Shown here one piece after another: positions 1-7,354 of a stretch of 48,520 nt of DNA; positions within the stretch are counted from its first letter, which is position 1; every line of letters begins with the position of its first letter. The notes under the pieces were generated by a model. It worked only from the letters and a program-made list of their open reading frames with translations. It was not told where the DNA came from and made no database searches. Location of the stretch: the NCBI GenBank assembly GCA_005881575.1, contig VBCA01000034.1, positions 1-48,520 on the forward strand, given 5' to 3'. The DNA comes from Betaproteobacteria bacterium (lineage in GTDB: Bacteria; Pseudomonadota; Gammaproteobacteria; Burkholderiales; SG8-39). Position numbers and translations under genes: made by a program.

Positions 1-1
1 C

Positions 2-805
2 AAGGCGGTGCTCGTGGAGAAGCCGATCGCGCTCACGCTCACCGAAGCCGATCGCATCGTCGCGGAGGCTGAAAAGCGCAAGGCGAGCCTGCGCGTCGCC
101 TACAGCCGTCGCTACAAGGAGCGCTACCTGATCGCCAAGGAGCAGGTAATGCGCGGGCGAGTCGGCAGGATCGTAGGCGCGAGCGCGCGGGTGTTCAACT
201 CGCGCTCGCAGGCGCTCGCCATGCTCCAACGCAACCCCGGCGCGACCCCGGTGGTCGACGCCCTCACCTATTACGTCGACCTCGTGAACTGGCTGTTCGA
301 GGGCACGCACGTGACGGAGGTTTTCGCGCGCGGGCAGACGGGTGTCCTGAAAGAAGCGGGTCACGACACCGACGACGTCACCTGGGCGATCCTCACCTAC
401 GGCGACGGGGCGGTCGCGAACCTCGGCGTGAGCTACGCGCTGCCGGAAAAATATCCGGCGCTCGGGCACGCGGCTCGGGTGGAGGTGCTCGGCACCGAGG
501 GCGTGATGATCCTGGACGACGATCACACCGATCAGCTGATGTATAGCGAGAAAGGCGTTCCGCACGTCTACCTGCCGGACCATTCCGTCAACATGGTGTT
601 CCTGCAGAGCGGGACGCCCGGCGACTGGGCGCTCGGCGACTTCTGGGGACCGATCGCCAACGAAACGCGCGCCTGGCTCGACCACCTCGCGCTCGGCAAG
701 CCGTGCGCGCTCGCCACCGCGCGCGAAGCGCGGCGCACGCTAGAGGTGACGCTCGCGATCGAGCACTCGGCAAAAAGCCGCAAGCCGGTCGCACTGCCCT
801 CGTGA
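2..805 (+). CDS. Gfo/Idh/MocA family oxidoreductase, 3' part
   Basis: The reading frame is open at the left edge, so the N-terminal Rossmann dinucleotide-binding half is only partly present. The visible part starts with the conserved turn VLVEKPIALT, the EKP motif of this family in which Lys contacts the nicotinamide and substrate. It continues into the C-terminal alpha/beta domain with a YSRRY segment and ends in the usual TLEVTLAIEHSAKSRKPVAL helix and tail. Family members are NAD(P)-dependent dehydrogenases of sugars, inositols or related polyols; the substrate cannot be read here. The gene ends 10 bp before a convergent minus-strand gene. Family assignment is secure, specificity unknown. 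Confidence 0.9.
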   Translation, partial: KAVLVEKPIALTLTEADRIVAEAEKRKASLRVAYSRRYKERYLIAKEQVMRGRVGRIVGASARVFNSRSQALAMLQRNPGATPVVDALTYYVDLVNWLFEGTHVTEVFARGQTGVLKEAGHDTDDVTWAILTYGDGAVANLGVSYALPEKYPALGHAARVEVLGTEGVMILDDDHTDQLMYSEKGVPHVYLPDHSVNMVFLQSGTPGDWALGDFWGPIANETRAWLDHLALGKPCALATAREARRTLEVTLAIEHSAKSRKPVALPS

Positions 806-814
806 AATAGTGGT

Positions 815-1288
815 TCAGGCCTCGGGCTGGACCCGGGTGGGTGCTTTCAAGATTCGGCGGGACGGGCGCTCGCGTCGCTCTTGTCCCTTCCATGGCTCCT
901 GCCGCCGGCGCCGGTCAATCGACCATCGACGGTCTTTGAACCAAGCAAGCGCCGCCTGTTCGTTGGGAAAGCTCCGAACGTTGACCCCGCTGCGCCGCGC
1001 AAGCAACTCGACGTATTGCTGGGAGAGCCTGAGCTCCTCGGAATCTCCCGTCAGCGCAATTCTGTATTTCAAAATCTCGCCGAACCCTTTGAAGTAATCA
1101 GGGAGCCCGTACTGCTCGACTTTGAACAGGGGCCTCGAAGCATGAACCGATATGAGAATCTGCGAGCACGCGTGCTTACGCGCCTCGGCCGCAATGGTGG
1201 CAAGGGCGTCCCGCGCTTCCTCGGCCGTTTGCCGGTTGAACAGATCCGCCTTCAGATAGCTCGGCCCGACGGTGATCTCACATAACAT
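815..1288 (-). CDS. Small SpoIIAA/STAS-like protein of unknown function
   Basis: This is a 157-residue soluble protein. Its first 120 residues alternate hydrophobic strands and amphipathic helices (MLCEITVGPSYLKADLF, then QILISVHAS, then YRIALTGDSEE, ending in an ALAWF helix), which resembles the small STAS/SpoIIAA-like fold seen in many orphan proteobacterial proteins. The last 35 residues are very basic (many Arg), and may be a low-complexity tail. I placed the start at ATG 1288 because sequence similarity to a folded domain begins there. An upstream ATG at 1360 would add a poorly structured, Pro/Gly-rich segment that looks like untranslated leader. No strong Shine-Dalgarno supports either start. 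Function is not assigned. Confidence 0.55.
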   Translation of the reverse strand: MLCEITVGPSYLKADLFNRQTAEEARDALATIAAEARKHACSQILISVHASRPLFKVEQYGLPDYFKGFGEILKYRIALTGDSEELRLSQQYVELLARRSGVNVRSFPNEQAALAWFKDRRWSIDRRRRQEPWKGQERRERPSRRILKAPTRVQPEA

Positions 1289-1341
1289 TTCAGTGCACCG
1301 CAAGCAAGGTGTCTCGTTTCGTTCGGGGTCGGCCCCCGCTC

Positions 1342-1435
1342 CCTCCACCTTTTCGGCCATTCCGCAGCAGGTAGAGCGTAGCCCCACCGCAATAAAACAA
1401 CGTGTAACGAAATAGTCCGTGCGGACTATTTCGTG
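1342..1435 (-). repeat. Palindrome-containing repeat, copy A
   Basis: The core at 1394-1425 matches a second copy at 2308-2339 in 28 of 32 positions, in the same orientation. Weaker similarity continues leftward to a CCTCC/GGAGG box at about 1342 (about 2258 in copy B). Copy A ends in a perfect inverted repeat at 1408-1435: 13-bp arms (ACGAAATAGTCCG and its complement) around a 2-base loop. Both copies lie upstream of a minus-strand gene, so they may be duplicated promoter-operator and leader regions rather than mobile ends. Confidence 0.6.
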
Positions 1436-1481
1436 CTCCGGCGTTCCGCCCCCCACGGAGGCCGGAGGCCGTGGACGCAAA

Positions 1482-1510
1482 GGTCCAGGGGCATCGCCCC
1501 CGGACCTCCC
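1482..1510. repeat. Inverted repeat (hairpin) downstream of the DUF1566 gene
   Basis: Arms AGGTCCAGGGGC and GCCCCCGGACCT pair with one mismatch around an ATC loop. It sits 49 bp past the 3' end of the minus-strand DUF1566 gene and is followed on that strand by no clear T-run, so it may be a repeat-type hairpin or a factor-dependent terminator. Confidence 0.4.
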
Positions 1511-1558
1511 CATCCAAAGATCAAATGATCCGAATGACCAAAGAAATCAACCCTCAGC

Positions 1559-2248
1559 CTACGGCATCACGCAGCCGCCCCGCACCGCACGGACGAAGTG
1601 GCTTTCGCTTTTAAGACCGGCGACGACGTGGCCGGCGACGAAGTCCACGGTCCACGCGTCTAGGTCAACGGTGGCGACGGTCGTCGACGACCAGTAGGGA
1701 GGGGTTTGGGTTGCGCTGCAGGTGAACACGGTGCAACCGGGGCTCACGTTGTTATTGAAGGCCGGATCCACCGACGGGTTCAATCTCCCGTAATCGACGA
1801 TGCTCAGCAGCTCCCTCACATTCGGGAGCCGCCAGTCGTTGAATCCGGCGAACCCGATGCCGTTGCCTTCTTTGGTGTTGATCGCGTCGATCCAGTCCCA
1901 GACCGTGTCGGTGACGAGGGACGACCACACAAACGTCTTGTTCACGTCATGGACGCTTCCGTCATTGCTCTTCTTCTCCCACATGAGCCCCGTGTTCAAA
2001 TCGCTGATGGTGCCGTCCCCGTTGTCCCGGTAACTCAGCGGCCCTCCTGCCTTCACGAAGCCGTCGTCGCGCACCGTCGCGCCGGTGTGCGTCATCGTGC
2101 CCACGGCCGGAGTAAGCTGCCCGGTCGCGGGGAACGTGCTGCTCCCACAGCTCGGCGGCGAGTTCGGCGGCGGTGTCTCCCACGCTCCCGCGGCAGTAGC
2201 CCACAACCCTAAACTGGACAGAAGCGCCATACTCAAAATGCTTTTCAT
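1559..2248 (-). CDS. Secreted DUF1566 (Lcl C-terminal) domain protein
   Basis: The 229-residue protein begins with a Sec signal peptide (MKSILSMALLSSLGLWATAAGA, cleavage probably after residue 22). After a short Pro-rich linker comes a DUF1566/Lcl-C domain, recognisable from YRDNGDGTISDLNTGLMWEKK near residue 75, then the FNDWRLPNVREL motif and the YWSSTTVA ... FVRAVRGG ending. These are the hallmarks of this C-type-lectin-like fold, found in surface and secreted adhesin-like proteins and sometimes used as diversity-generating targets. No catalytic role is known. The start has a good Shine-Dalgarno (GGGAGG, 10 bases upstream). The gene stands alone between two copies of a palindromic repeat. 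Confidence 0.85.
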   Translation of the reverse strand: MKSILSMALLSSLGLWATAAGAWETPPPNSPPSCGSSTFPATGQLTPAVGTMTHTGATVRDDGFVKAGGPLSYRDNGDGTISDLNTGLMWEKKSNDGSVHDVNKTFVWSSLVTDTVWDWIDAINTKEGNGIGFAGFNDWRLPNVRELLSIVDYGRLNPSVDPAFNNNVSPGCTVFTCSATQTPPYWSSTTVATVDLDAWTVDFVAGHVVAGLKSESHFVRAVRGGCVMP

Positions 2249-2257
2249 GGTTTCTTA

Positions 2258-2339
2258 CCTCCCGTTCTCGGCCGGATTGCCGAATGGATAGCGTGGTCCT
2301 ATCGAACTAAAACAATGTGTAACGAGATAGTCCTTACGG
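2258..2339 (-). repeat. Palindrome-containing repeat, copy B (upstream of the DUF1566 gene)
   Basis: The core at 2308-2339 repeats 1394-1425 with four mismatches. Here the dyad is less perfect (TAGTCC ... GGGCTA). It lies 60-90 bp upstream of the DUF1566 start codon on the minus strand, a fitting place for a promoter or operator. Confidence 0.55.
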
Positions 2340-2397
2340 GCTAACCCATCAGGACTGCATCGCTAGGAGTTCGCTCAGGGTCCGGTAATATCCGAAC

Positions 2398-2724
2398 ATG
2401 GGGGCGAGCGGCAACATCGGCACCGAGCTCGCGGCGCGCGCCGCGCCCGACGGCTACACCATCCCGATGGGCAATGTCGCGCCCAATGCGATCAACGTCA
2501 GCTTGTTCAAGAACCTCGCGCCCGCGCACACGCCGCGCGCTGTGATCGCGCGCCTGCATGTGGAGATCGTGAAGATTCTCGCCGATCCGACGCTGCGCGC
2601 GCGGCTCGCAGACCAAGGCTTCGAACCGGTCGGCAACTCGCCCGAGGAATTCCGCGCTTACATAAAATCCGAAATCACGAAGTGGGGAAAAACAATCCGC
2701 GACGCGGGCATCCGGCCGGAATGA
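2398..2724 (+). pseudogene. Bug/TctC solute-binding protein relic with N-terminal and internal deletion
   Basis: The 108 codons align with Bug family proteins in two blocks. The first (GNIGTELAARAAPDGYTIPMGN ... INVSLFKNL) corresponds to roughly residues 75-110 of an intact Bug protein. It then jumps straight to the C-terminal block (PAHTPRAVIARLHVEIVKIL ... WGKTIRDAGIRPE). About 150 central residues, including the ligand-binding middle domain, are missing without a frameshift, and the signal peptide and first 60 or so residues are absent. No Shine-Dalgarno precedes the first ATG. The product could not fold as a binding protein, so I read it as a decayed gene. The intact relative at 4386 gives the template for this comparison. 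Confidence 0.8.
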
Positions 2725-2761
2725 CCTTACGGCGATGCGCGCGGGCTAAGCGGGATGCAGC

Positions 2762-3814
2762 TCAAAAAGCGATACTGACTCCGGCGAGAACGCCGCTTCC
2801 GCCGATTTTCACGTCACTCCCGCTTTGCCCGGTCGTGGCGGCGAGATGCTTGTATTGCAAGAGCACGCCGACCTGATCGAACCGGAACTCCATGCCCGCC
2901 ATGCCCTGGAAAGCCGCACCTCCCGCCGTCCCTTTCAAGTCACCGCTGTAGAGGGCATCGGCGTAGCCCACGCCGACGCCCACGAAAGGATGGAACCAGT
3001 CTGCCACGCGGAGGTAGTACTTTGCGTTGGCCATCAGCGCGACCACTTGCTGCTTGGCGATGACCCCGGTCGCAACCAGATCGTTCTTGTAATAGAAAAC
3101 TTCGCCGCCCACGGCAAAGCCCGCCCTGTGGCGCCACTCCATCTCGATGCCGAGCGCCGGCTTGGACGTCGTGTCGAAAGTGCTCGCGAGGCCGGCGACC
3201 GTCTGGTCGGCGTTCGCCAATTTGAACGCGCCTCCCTTTGCAATGAGGGCGAAGTTCCAGTCGGCGCCTGCCTCGGCGGACGGAGCGGGCCGGGGGGGAC
3301 TCGGCTGCGCGCGCGGCGCCGCGGCTACGGGCGGGGGCGCGGCGGCGATCGGGGCCGGCGGCTGGAGGCGCGGCGCCGCGCCGACTGCCGGCGCGGCGCC
3401 GACGAGGCGACTCTGCGCGAGCGAGCGGCGGCCGTCGGTTTCGCTCACCAGGCGCACTTCCGTTCGCACCGGCCTCACGCTGGAGACGGCCTCGATCCGC
3501 ACGAAATAGCTCCGGTTGGCCACAGCTTCGAGCGTGAACACCGCCACCGCCTGCTCGCCGATGCGCAGGAAAGTCCTTCCGGGATTGACGGTCGCGACGG
3601 CGAAGGTGCCGTTCGCCAGGTCACCGATGCGCACCAGGTTCACGACCACCGGAACCTGCGCGGCTACCGGCTGACGGTCGCTGCGAAAAACGAACACTAG
3701 CGTCTTGCCGGACGGCGGGGTCGCCTGAGAGGCATCTTGCTGGGCCTGGACCGGCGGGGCGGTAGCAAACAATGCGGCAAGCAAGAGGGCGCCGCTCACT
3801 CGCTTATTATTCAT
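2762..3814 (-). CDS. Outer-membrane beta-barrel protein with N-terminal DUF2846-like domain
   Basis: The 350-residue protein has a signal peptide (MNNKRVSGALLLAALFATAPPVQAQ). A first domain of about 105 residues (LVFVFRSDRQPVAAQVPVVVNLVRIG ... FVRIEAV) resembles DUF2846. It is followed by an Ala/Pro-rich linker (about residues 145-185) that would span the periplasm, and a C-terminal 8-strand-type barrel with alternating aromatic residues and a terminal Phe (GVLAGVSIAF). The barrel resembles OmpA/opacity-type proteins. I chose ATG 3814, which has a purine-rich AAGGGAAGAGAG upstream and gives a clean signal peptide; the longer frame to 3925 adds nonsense-like residues. It is divergent from the gene at 3985. 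Exact role unknown. Confidence 0.75.
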   Translation of the reverse strand: MNNKRVSGALLLAALFATAPPVQAQQDASQATPPSGKTLVFVFRSDRQPVAAQVPVVVNLVRIGDLANGTFAVATVNPGRTFLRIGEQAVAVFTLEAVANRSYFVRIEAVSSVRPVRTEVRLVSETDGRRSLAQSRLVGAAPAVGAAPRLQPPAPIAAAPPPVAAAPRAQPSPPRPAPSAEAGADWNFALIAKGGAFKLANADQTVAGLASTFDTTSKPALGIEMEWRHRAGFAVGGEVFYYKNDLVATGVIAKQQVVALMANAKYYLRVADWFHPFVGVGVGYADALYSGDLKGTAGGAAFQGMAGMEFRFDQVGVLLQYKHLAATTGQSGSDVKIGGSGVLAGVSIAF

Positions 3815-3867
3815 GGACGGATCTCTCTTCCCTTTCCTCACTGGGCCGCAGAGGATTCCCGCTCGCC

Positions 3868-3896
3868 ATTGTAGCGTCCATCGGATAAAAAAACGA
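3868..3896 (-). promoter_or_regulatory. Putative promoter of the outer-membrane protein gene
   Basis: On the minus strand a TACAAT -10 box (3873-3868) follows an AT-rich stretch with a weak TCGTTT -35 at 17 bp. It lies 54 bp upstream of the chosen start codon. The AT-rich run stands out against the G+C-rich surroundings. Only the -10 is convincing. Confidence 0.35.
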
Positions 3897-3984
3897 TAAT
3901 TCTTTGTCGCGGCCGCCGCGCTCAAATCGAACGGCAGAAGCTTCGCTCAGCGTCGCCGCGCGCGGAGACTCCAGGGGCACCTCA

Positions 3985-4389
3985 ATGAGAGACAAGCTAT
4001 TCGAGCAGGGTCTGAAATTGCGCAAGCGGGTGCTGGGCGCGGAGTACGTCGAGAAGCAGCTGAGGACCGCAGACGCGTTCACCATGCCGATGCAGATGCT
4101 GGCGACCAAGTCGGCCTGGGGCATGGTGTGGACGCGTCCAGGGCTGCCGCGCAAGATCCGAAGCATGTTGAACATCGCGATGCTGGTCGCGCTGGGGAAG
4201 GCCGAGGAGCTGGAACTTCATCTAGGCGGCGCCATCCGCAACGGCGTGACGAAGAAGGAGATCGGCGAGATCCTGCTGCACTCGGCGATCTACTGCGGGT
4301 ATCCGGCGGCCCTGGGCGGATTCAGGACTGCGCGCGAATATTTCGCCAAGCACAGCGACAAGAAGGCGGCGAGGAAGAGAAGAAAGTGA
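3985..4389 (+). CDS. Carboxymuconolactone decarboxylase (CMD/AhpD-like) family protein
   Basis: The 134-residue protein fits the all-helical CMD fold: LPRKIRSMLNIAMLVALGKAEELELHLGGAIRNGVTKKEIGEILLHSAIYCGYPAALGGFRTA is the family core (residues 50-120). True decarboxylases act on 4-carboxymuconolactone in the protocatechuate branch, but many paralogues have other or unknown roles. The CxxC pair of AhpD peroxidases is absent, with a single Cys in IYCGYP. The start at ATG 3985 has AGGGG about 9 bases upstream. The stop overlaps the GTG start of the following Bug gene (GTGA), so the two are translationally coupled. It heads a catabolic run ending in an amidohydrolase. Confidence 0.85.
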   Translation: MRDKLFEQGLKLRKRVLGAEYVEKQLRTADAFTMPMQMLATKSAWGMVWTRPGLPRKIRSMLNIAMLVALGKAEELELHLGGAIRNGVTKKEIGEILLHSAIYCGYPAALGGFRTAREYFAKHSDKKAARKRRK

Positions 4390-5363
4390 CGGGCCGCCGC
4401 GCCGCTCTGTCGCTCGCGGCGACGCTTGCGATACTCGCGCCGCACGCGGCGAGAGCGGCGGACGCCTACCCCGCCAAGCCGGTGCGCTTCGTCGTCGCCT
4501 TCCCGCCGGGCGGCGGCACCGACATCATCGCCCGCGCGATCGCGCAGAAGCTCGCCGAGCGCATCGCGCAGCAGGTGGTGGTCGACAACCGGCCGGGCGC
4601 GGGCGGCAACATCGGCACCGACATCGTCGCGAAAAGCGCGCCCGACGGCTACACCATGCTGATGGGCTCGGCGGGACCGCTCGCGATCAACGCGAGCCTC
4701 TTCGGCAAGATGCCCTTCGATCCGATCAAGGACCTCGCGCCGGTGACGCTCGCCGCGTCGACACCGAACGTGCTCGTCGTTCACCCGTCGCTTCGGGTGG
4801 CGACGGTGAAGGAGCTGATCGCGCTCGCCAAGGCGAGGCCGGGCGAAATCAACTTCGCCTCTTCGGGACACGGAACGCCCGCGCACCTGGCGGGGGAGCT
4901 GTTCAACTCCATGGCGGGAGTCAAGATGGTTCACGTGCCGTACAAGGGCGCGGCGCCGGCGCTCGCCGACCTGCTCGGCGGCCAGGTGCAGCTCATGTTC
5001 TCGACCATGCCGCCCGCGCTCCCGCACGTGAAGGACGGGAAGCTCCGCGCGCTCGCGGTGACGAGCGCGAAGCGCTCGCCTGCCGCGCCGGACATCCCGA
5101 CGCTCGACGAAATCGCGCTGCCGGGATTCGAGGCGAACACCTGGCACGGCGTGGTGGTGCCCGCGGGCACGCCGGCAACCATCGTCGCGCGGCTCAACCG
5201 CGAGATCGTCGCGATCCTGCATTTGCCCGACGTGGTCGAACGGTTTTCGAGCCAGGGCGCCGAAGCTCTCGGCAGCACGCCGGAGGAATTCGCCGCCTAC
5301 ATCAGGTCGGAGACGCTGAAGTGGGCCAAGGTCGTCCGCGATTCGGGTGCGAAAGCGGAGTGA
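4386..5363 (+). CDS. Bug/TctC family tripartite tricarboxylate transporter-type substrate-binding protein
   Basis: This is a 325-residue periplasmic binding protein with an N-terminal signal sequence ending near AARAADAYP. It carries the family landmarks: YPAKPVRFVVAFPPGGGTDIIAR, VVVDNRPGAGGNIGTDIVAKSAPDGYT, VHVPYKG, and the C-terminal WAKVVRDSGAKAE. Bug proteins bind carboxylates or other small anions; very few have cognate membrane subunits, and none is present here, so it may deliver ligand to a distant transporter or act in sensing. The GTG start overlaps the preceding stop by 4 bases. The next gene, another Bug, follows with a similar close arrangement. Ligand unknown. Confidence 0.92.
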   Translation: MTGRRAALSLAATLAILAPHAARAADAYPAKPVRFVVAFPPGGGTDIIARAIAQKLAERIAQQVVVDNRPGAGGNIGTDIVAKSAPDGYTMLMGSAGPLAINASLFGKMPFDPIKDLAPVTLAASTPNVLVVHPSLRVATVKELIALAKARPGEINFASSGHGTPAHLAGELFNSMAGVKMVHVPYKGAAPALADLLGGQVQLMFSTMPPALPHVKDGKLRALAVTSAKRSPAAPDIPTLDEIALPGFEANTWHGVVVPAGTPATIVARLNREIVAILHLPDVVERFSSQGAEALGSTPEEFAAYIRSETLKWAKVVRDSGAKAE

Positions 5364-5371
5364 GGATCGCA

Positions 5372-6334
5372 GTGAACGAACGCCGCCTGCGTTTGACGAT
5401 CGCCGCCTGCCTCGCCCTGCCGCTCGCGGCGCAGGCTCAAGGCTATCCGTCGAGGCCGATCCGTTCCATCATGACCGTCGCCGGAGGCGCGGACATCGTC
5501 GCGCGGCTGGTAGCGCAAGGCCTGAGCGGAGCGCTCGGCCAGCCGGTGGTGGTCGAGACGCAAAGCGGCGCAGGCGGCGCGATCGGCGCGGATGCCGTGG
5601 CGCGCGCCGCGCCCGACGGCTACACCATCATGCTCACTTCGGCGAGCGCTCTGGTTATGAACCGGTTTCTCTCCAAGAGCGCGCGCCTCGATCCCCTCGG
5701 GGATTTCACGCCGATCACCAAGGCCTTCGAGACGGTAGCCCTCGTCGTGACAAGCCCGGCGTTTCCGGTCAACTCGATGCGGGAGCTGATCGAATACGCG
5801 AGGCGTCATCCCGGAAATCTCTCCTATGGCACTTCGGGGATCGGCACGACGCATCACCTCGCCGGCGAATCGATCCGCCTCCTCACCGGAATCGACTGGG
5901 TGCATGTGCCCTACAAAGGCGGGCCGCCCGTGATCACCGACCTCATCGCGGGCGAGATCCAGGTGGGATTCAGCATACTCGCCACCGCGGCGCCGTTCGT
6001 CGCCTCCGGCAAGATCCGGATCCTCGCGGTAAACGGTGCGAAGCGCTACCACGTCATCCGCGACGTGCCCACCGTGACCGAGCAGCTGCCCGGCTACGAG
6101 CCGCCCTCGACCTGGGGCGGCTACTTCGGGCCGGCCGGAATGCCGCGAACGATCGTCGCCCGCCTGCACGACGAAATCGTGCGCATACTCAACTCGCCCG
6201 AGGTGCGCGCCAAAGCCGAGGACATCGGCTTCCCGGTGGCGACGAGCACGGCCGAGGAGTTGAGCGCGACGATCCGGCGCGATATCGAATACACGGCGCG
6301 GATCGTCAAGGCGGTCGGGATCAGGCCGGAATAG
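5372..6334 (+). CDS. Second Bug/TctC family substrate-binding protein
   Basis: The 320-residue protein has a signal peptide (RLRLTIAACLALPLAAQAQ) and the Bug pattern YPSRPIRSIMTVAGGADIVAR, VVVETQSGAGGAIGADAVARAAPDGYT, WVHVPYKGG and the tail YTARIVKAVGIRPE. I chose GTG 5372 because GAGGA lies 6 bases upstream; a GTG at 5360, overlapping the previous stop, is the alternative. It is clearly diverged from the neighbour at 4386 (for instance the second half of the PPGGGTD loop is shortened to AGGAD), so the pair is not a recent duplication. It is cotranscribed with the NMT1-like gene 2 bp downstream. Confidence 0.9.
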   Translation: MNERRLRLTIAACLALPLAAQAQGYPSRPIRSIMTVAGGADIVARLVAQGLSGALGQPVVVETQSGAGGAIGADAVARAAPDGYTIMLTSASALVMNRFLSKSARLDPLGDFTPITKAFETVALVVTSPAFPVNSMRELIEYARRHPGNLSYGTSGIGTTHHLAGESIRLLTGIDWVHVPYKGGPPVITDLIAGEIQVGFSILATAAPFVASGKIRILAVNGAKRYHVIRDVPTVTEQLPGYEPPSTWGGYFGPAGMPRTIVARLHDEIVRILNSPEVRAKAEDIGFPVATSTAEELSATIRRDIEYTARIVKAVGIRPE

Positions 6335-6336
6335 CC

Positions 6337-7347
6337 ATGGCGGGAAAGCTGAAGCTCTCGATGATGATCGGCGACTACGAGATCGTGCGCGCACTGAAGG
6401 AAGGCGTGGTGAAGCCCAAGGGGATCGAGCTCGTCGTCGCCGACTATCCCGGCACGCGCGCGATCCACGACAAGGTGGCTGCTGGCTCCGCGTGCGACAT
6501 CAACGAGTTCAACGGCGGCGCCTACGTCGTGCAGAAGCACGGCGGGCGCGATGATTTCACGGCGATCCCGGTGTTTCTGCACCGGCGCTTTCGCCACGGC
6601 TTCATCACCATCAACAAATCGAGGGGGATCGGCAGGCCCGCCGACCTCGTCGGCCGCCGCGTCGCCTGCCGCACGCTCGGCGCTGCGGCGAATTACTGGA
6701 TGCGCGGGCACCTGGAGGAAGATCACCAAGTGCCGCACCGGGCCATCACCTGGGTGATCGAAAGCGACGACGACGCCTCCTTGCAGGCTCCCGCGGACCT
6801 GAGAATCGAGCGGGCGCCGCGCGGCAAGAACGTCGAGGCGATGCTGCTCGCGGGCGAGGTGGACGCGATGATCGCGCCCAACGTGACGCGCATGATCGGC
6901 GAGGGCGACCCGCGCGTCGCGCGACTCTTTCCGAACTACCGCGAGATCGAGGCGGACTACCACCGGCGCACCGGGCTCTTCCCGATCATGCACGTGACGA
7001 CCATTCCGACGAAAATCGTCGCGCGCCATCCCTGGGTGGTGGAAAGCCTCGTGCTCGCGTTCGAAGAGGCGAAGCAGCTCGCCTATCGGCGCCTCGCCGA
7101 TCCGCGCAACGTGCCGCTCGCCTGGTTTCGCAGCTACTGGGAAGAGGAGCGCGCCCTGCTCGGCCCCGATCCCTGGGAATACGGGCTCTCCGAGCTGAAC
7201 AAGAGAAACTACGGCACGCTGGTCGGATGGGTCCATGCGCAGGTGTTGACGGGCGCGCGCCCGAGGCTCGAGGATCTGTTTCCGAGGGAGGCCTTCGAGC
7301 TCGAGCTGCCCCTGCCGCGCCTGCACGAAATCGATTACAAGTTCTAG
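6337..7347 (+). CDS. PHT4/NMT1-like protein (4,5-dihydroxyphthalate decarboxylase family / ABC substrate-binding fold)
   Basis: The 336-residue protein has no signal peptide. It matches the family annotated both as 4,5-dihydroxyphthalate decarboxylase (Pht5-like) and as ABC substrate-binding protein: LSMMIGDYEIVRALKEG, FNGGAYVVQK, IPVFLHRRFRHGFITINKS, RRVACRTLGAAANYWMRGHL and FPIMHVTTIP. The fold is a type-2 periplasmic-binding-protein fold. With a cytoplasmic location and neighbours for aromatic catabolism, an enzymatic decarboxylase role is at least as likely as transport. The start follows the upstream Bug stop by two bases, so it is in the same operon. Reaction is not proven by the sequence. 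Confidence 0.8.
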   Translation: MAGKLKLSMMIGDYEIVRALKEGVVKPKGIELVVADYPGTRAIHDKVAAGSACDINEFNGGAYVVQKHGGRDDFTAIPVFLHRRFRHGFITINKSRGIGRPADLVGRRVACRTLGAAANYWMRGHLEEDHQVPHRAITWVIESDDDASLQAPADLRIERAPRGKNVEAMLLAGEVDAMIAPNVTRMIGEGDPRVARLFPNYREIEADYHRRTGLFPIMHVTTIPTKIVARHPWVVESLVLAFEEAKQLAYRRLADPRNVPLAWFRSYWEEERALLGPDPWEYGLSELNKRNYGTLVGWVHAQVLTGARPRLEDLFPREAFELELPLPRLHEIDYKF

Positions 7348-7354
7348 AACAATC

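Noticed and set aside
1408-1435. Palindrome considered as an integron attC site around the DUF1566 gene
   Set aside because: It lacks the RYYYAAC/GTTRRRY core pair, the palindrome is in only one of the two copies in perfect form, and no integrase is present.
1559-2248. DUF1566 gene considered as a diversity-generating retroelement target
   Set aside because: No reverse transcriptase gene, template repeat or accessory protein was found in the window.
4290-5222. Long minus-strand frame opposite the first Bug gene
   Set aside because: It is Arg/His-rich, has no family features, and mirrors the codons of the real gene, as expected in high-G+C DNA. The same holds for the long frames opposite the GMC gene (15024-16610), the regulator (43021-44877) and xoxF (40669-41853).
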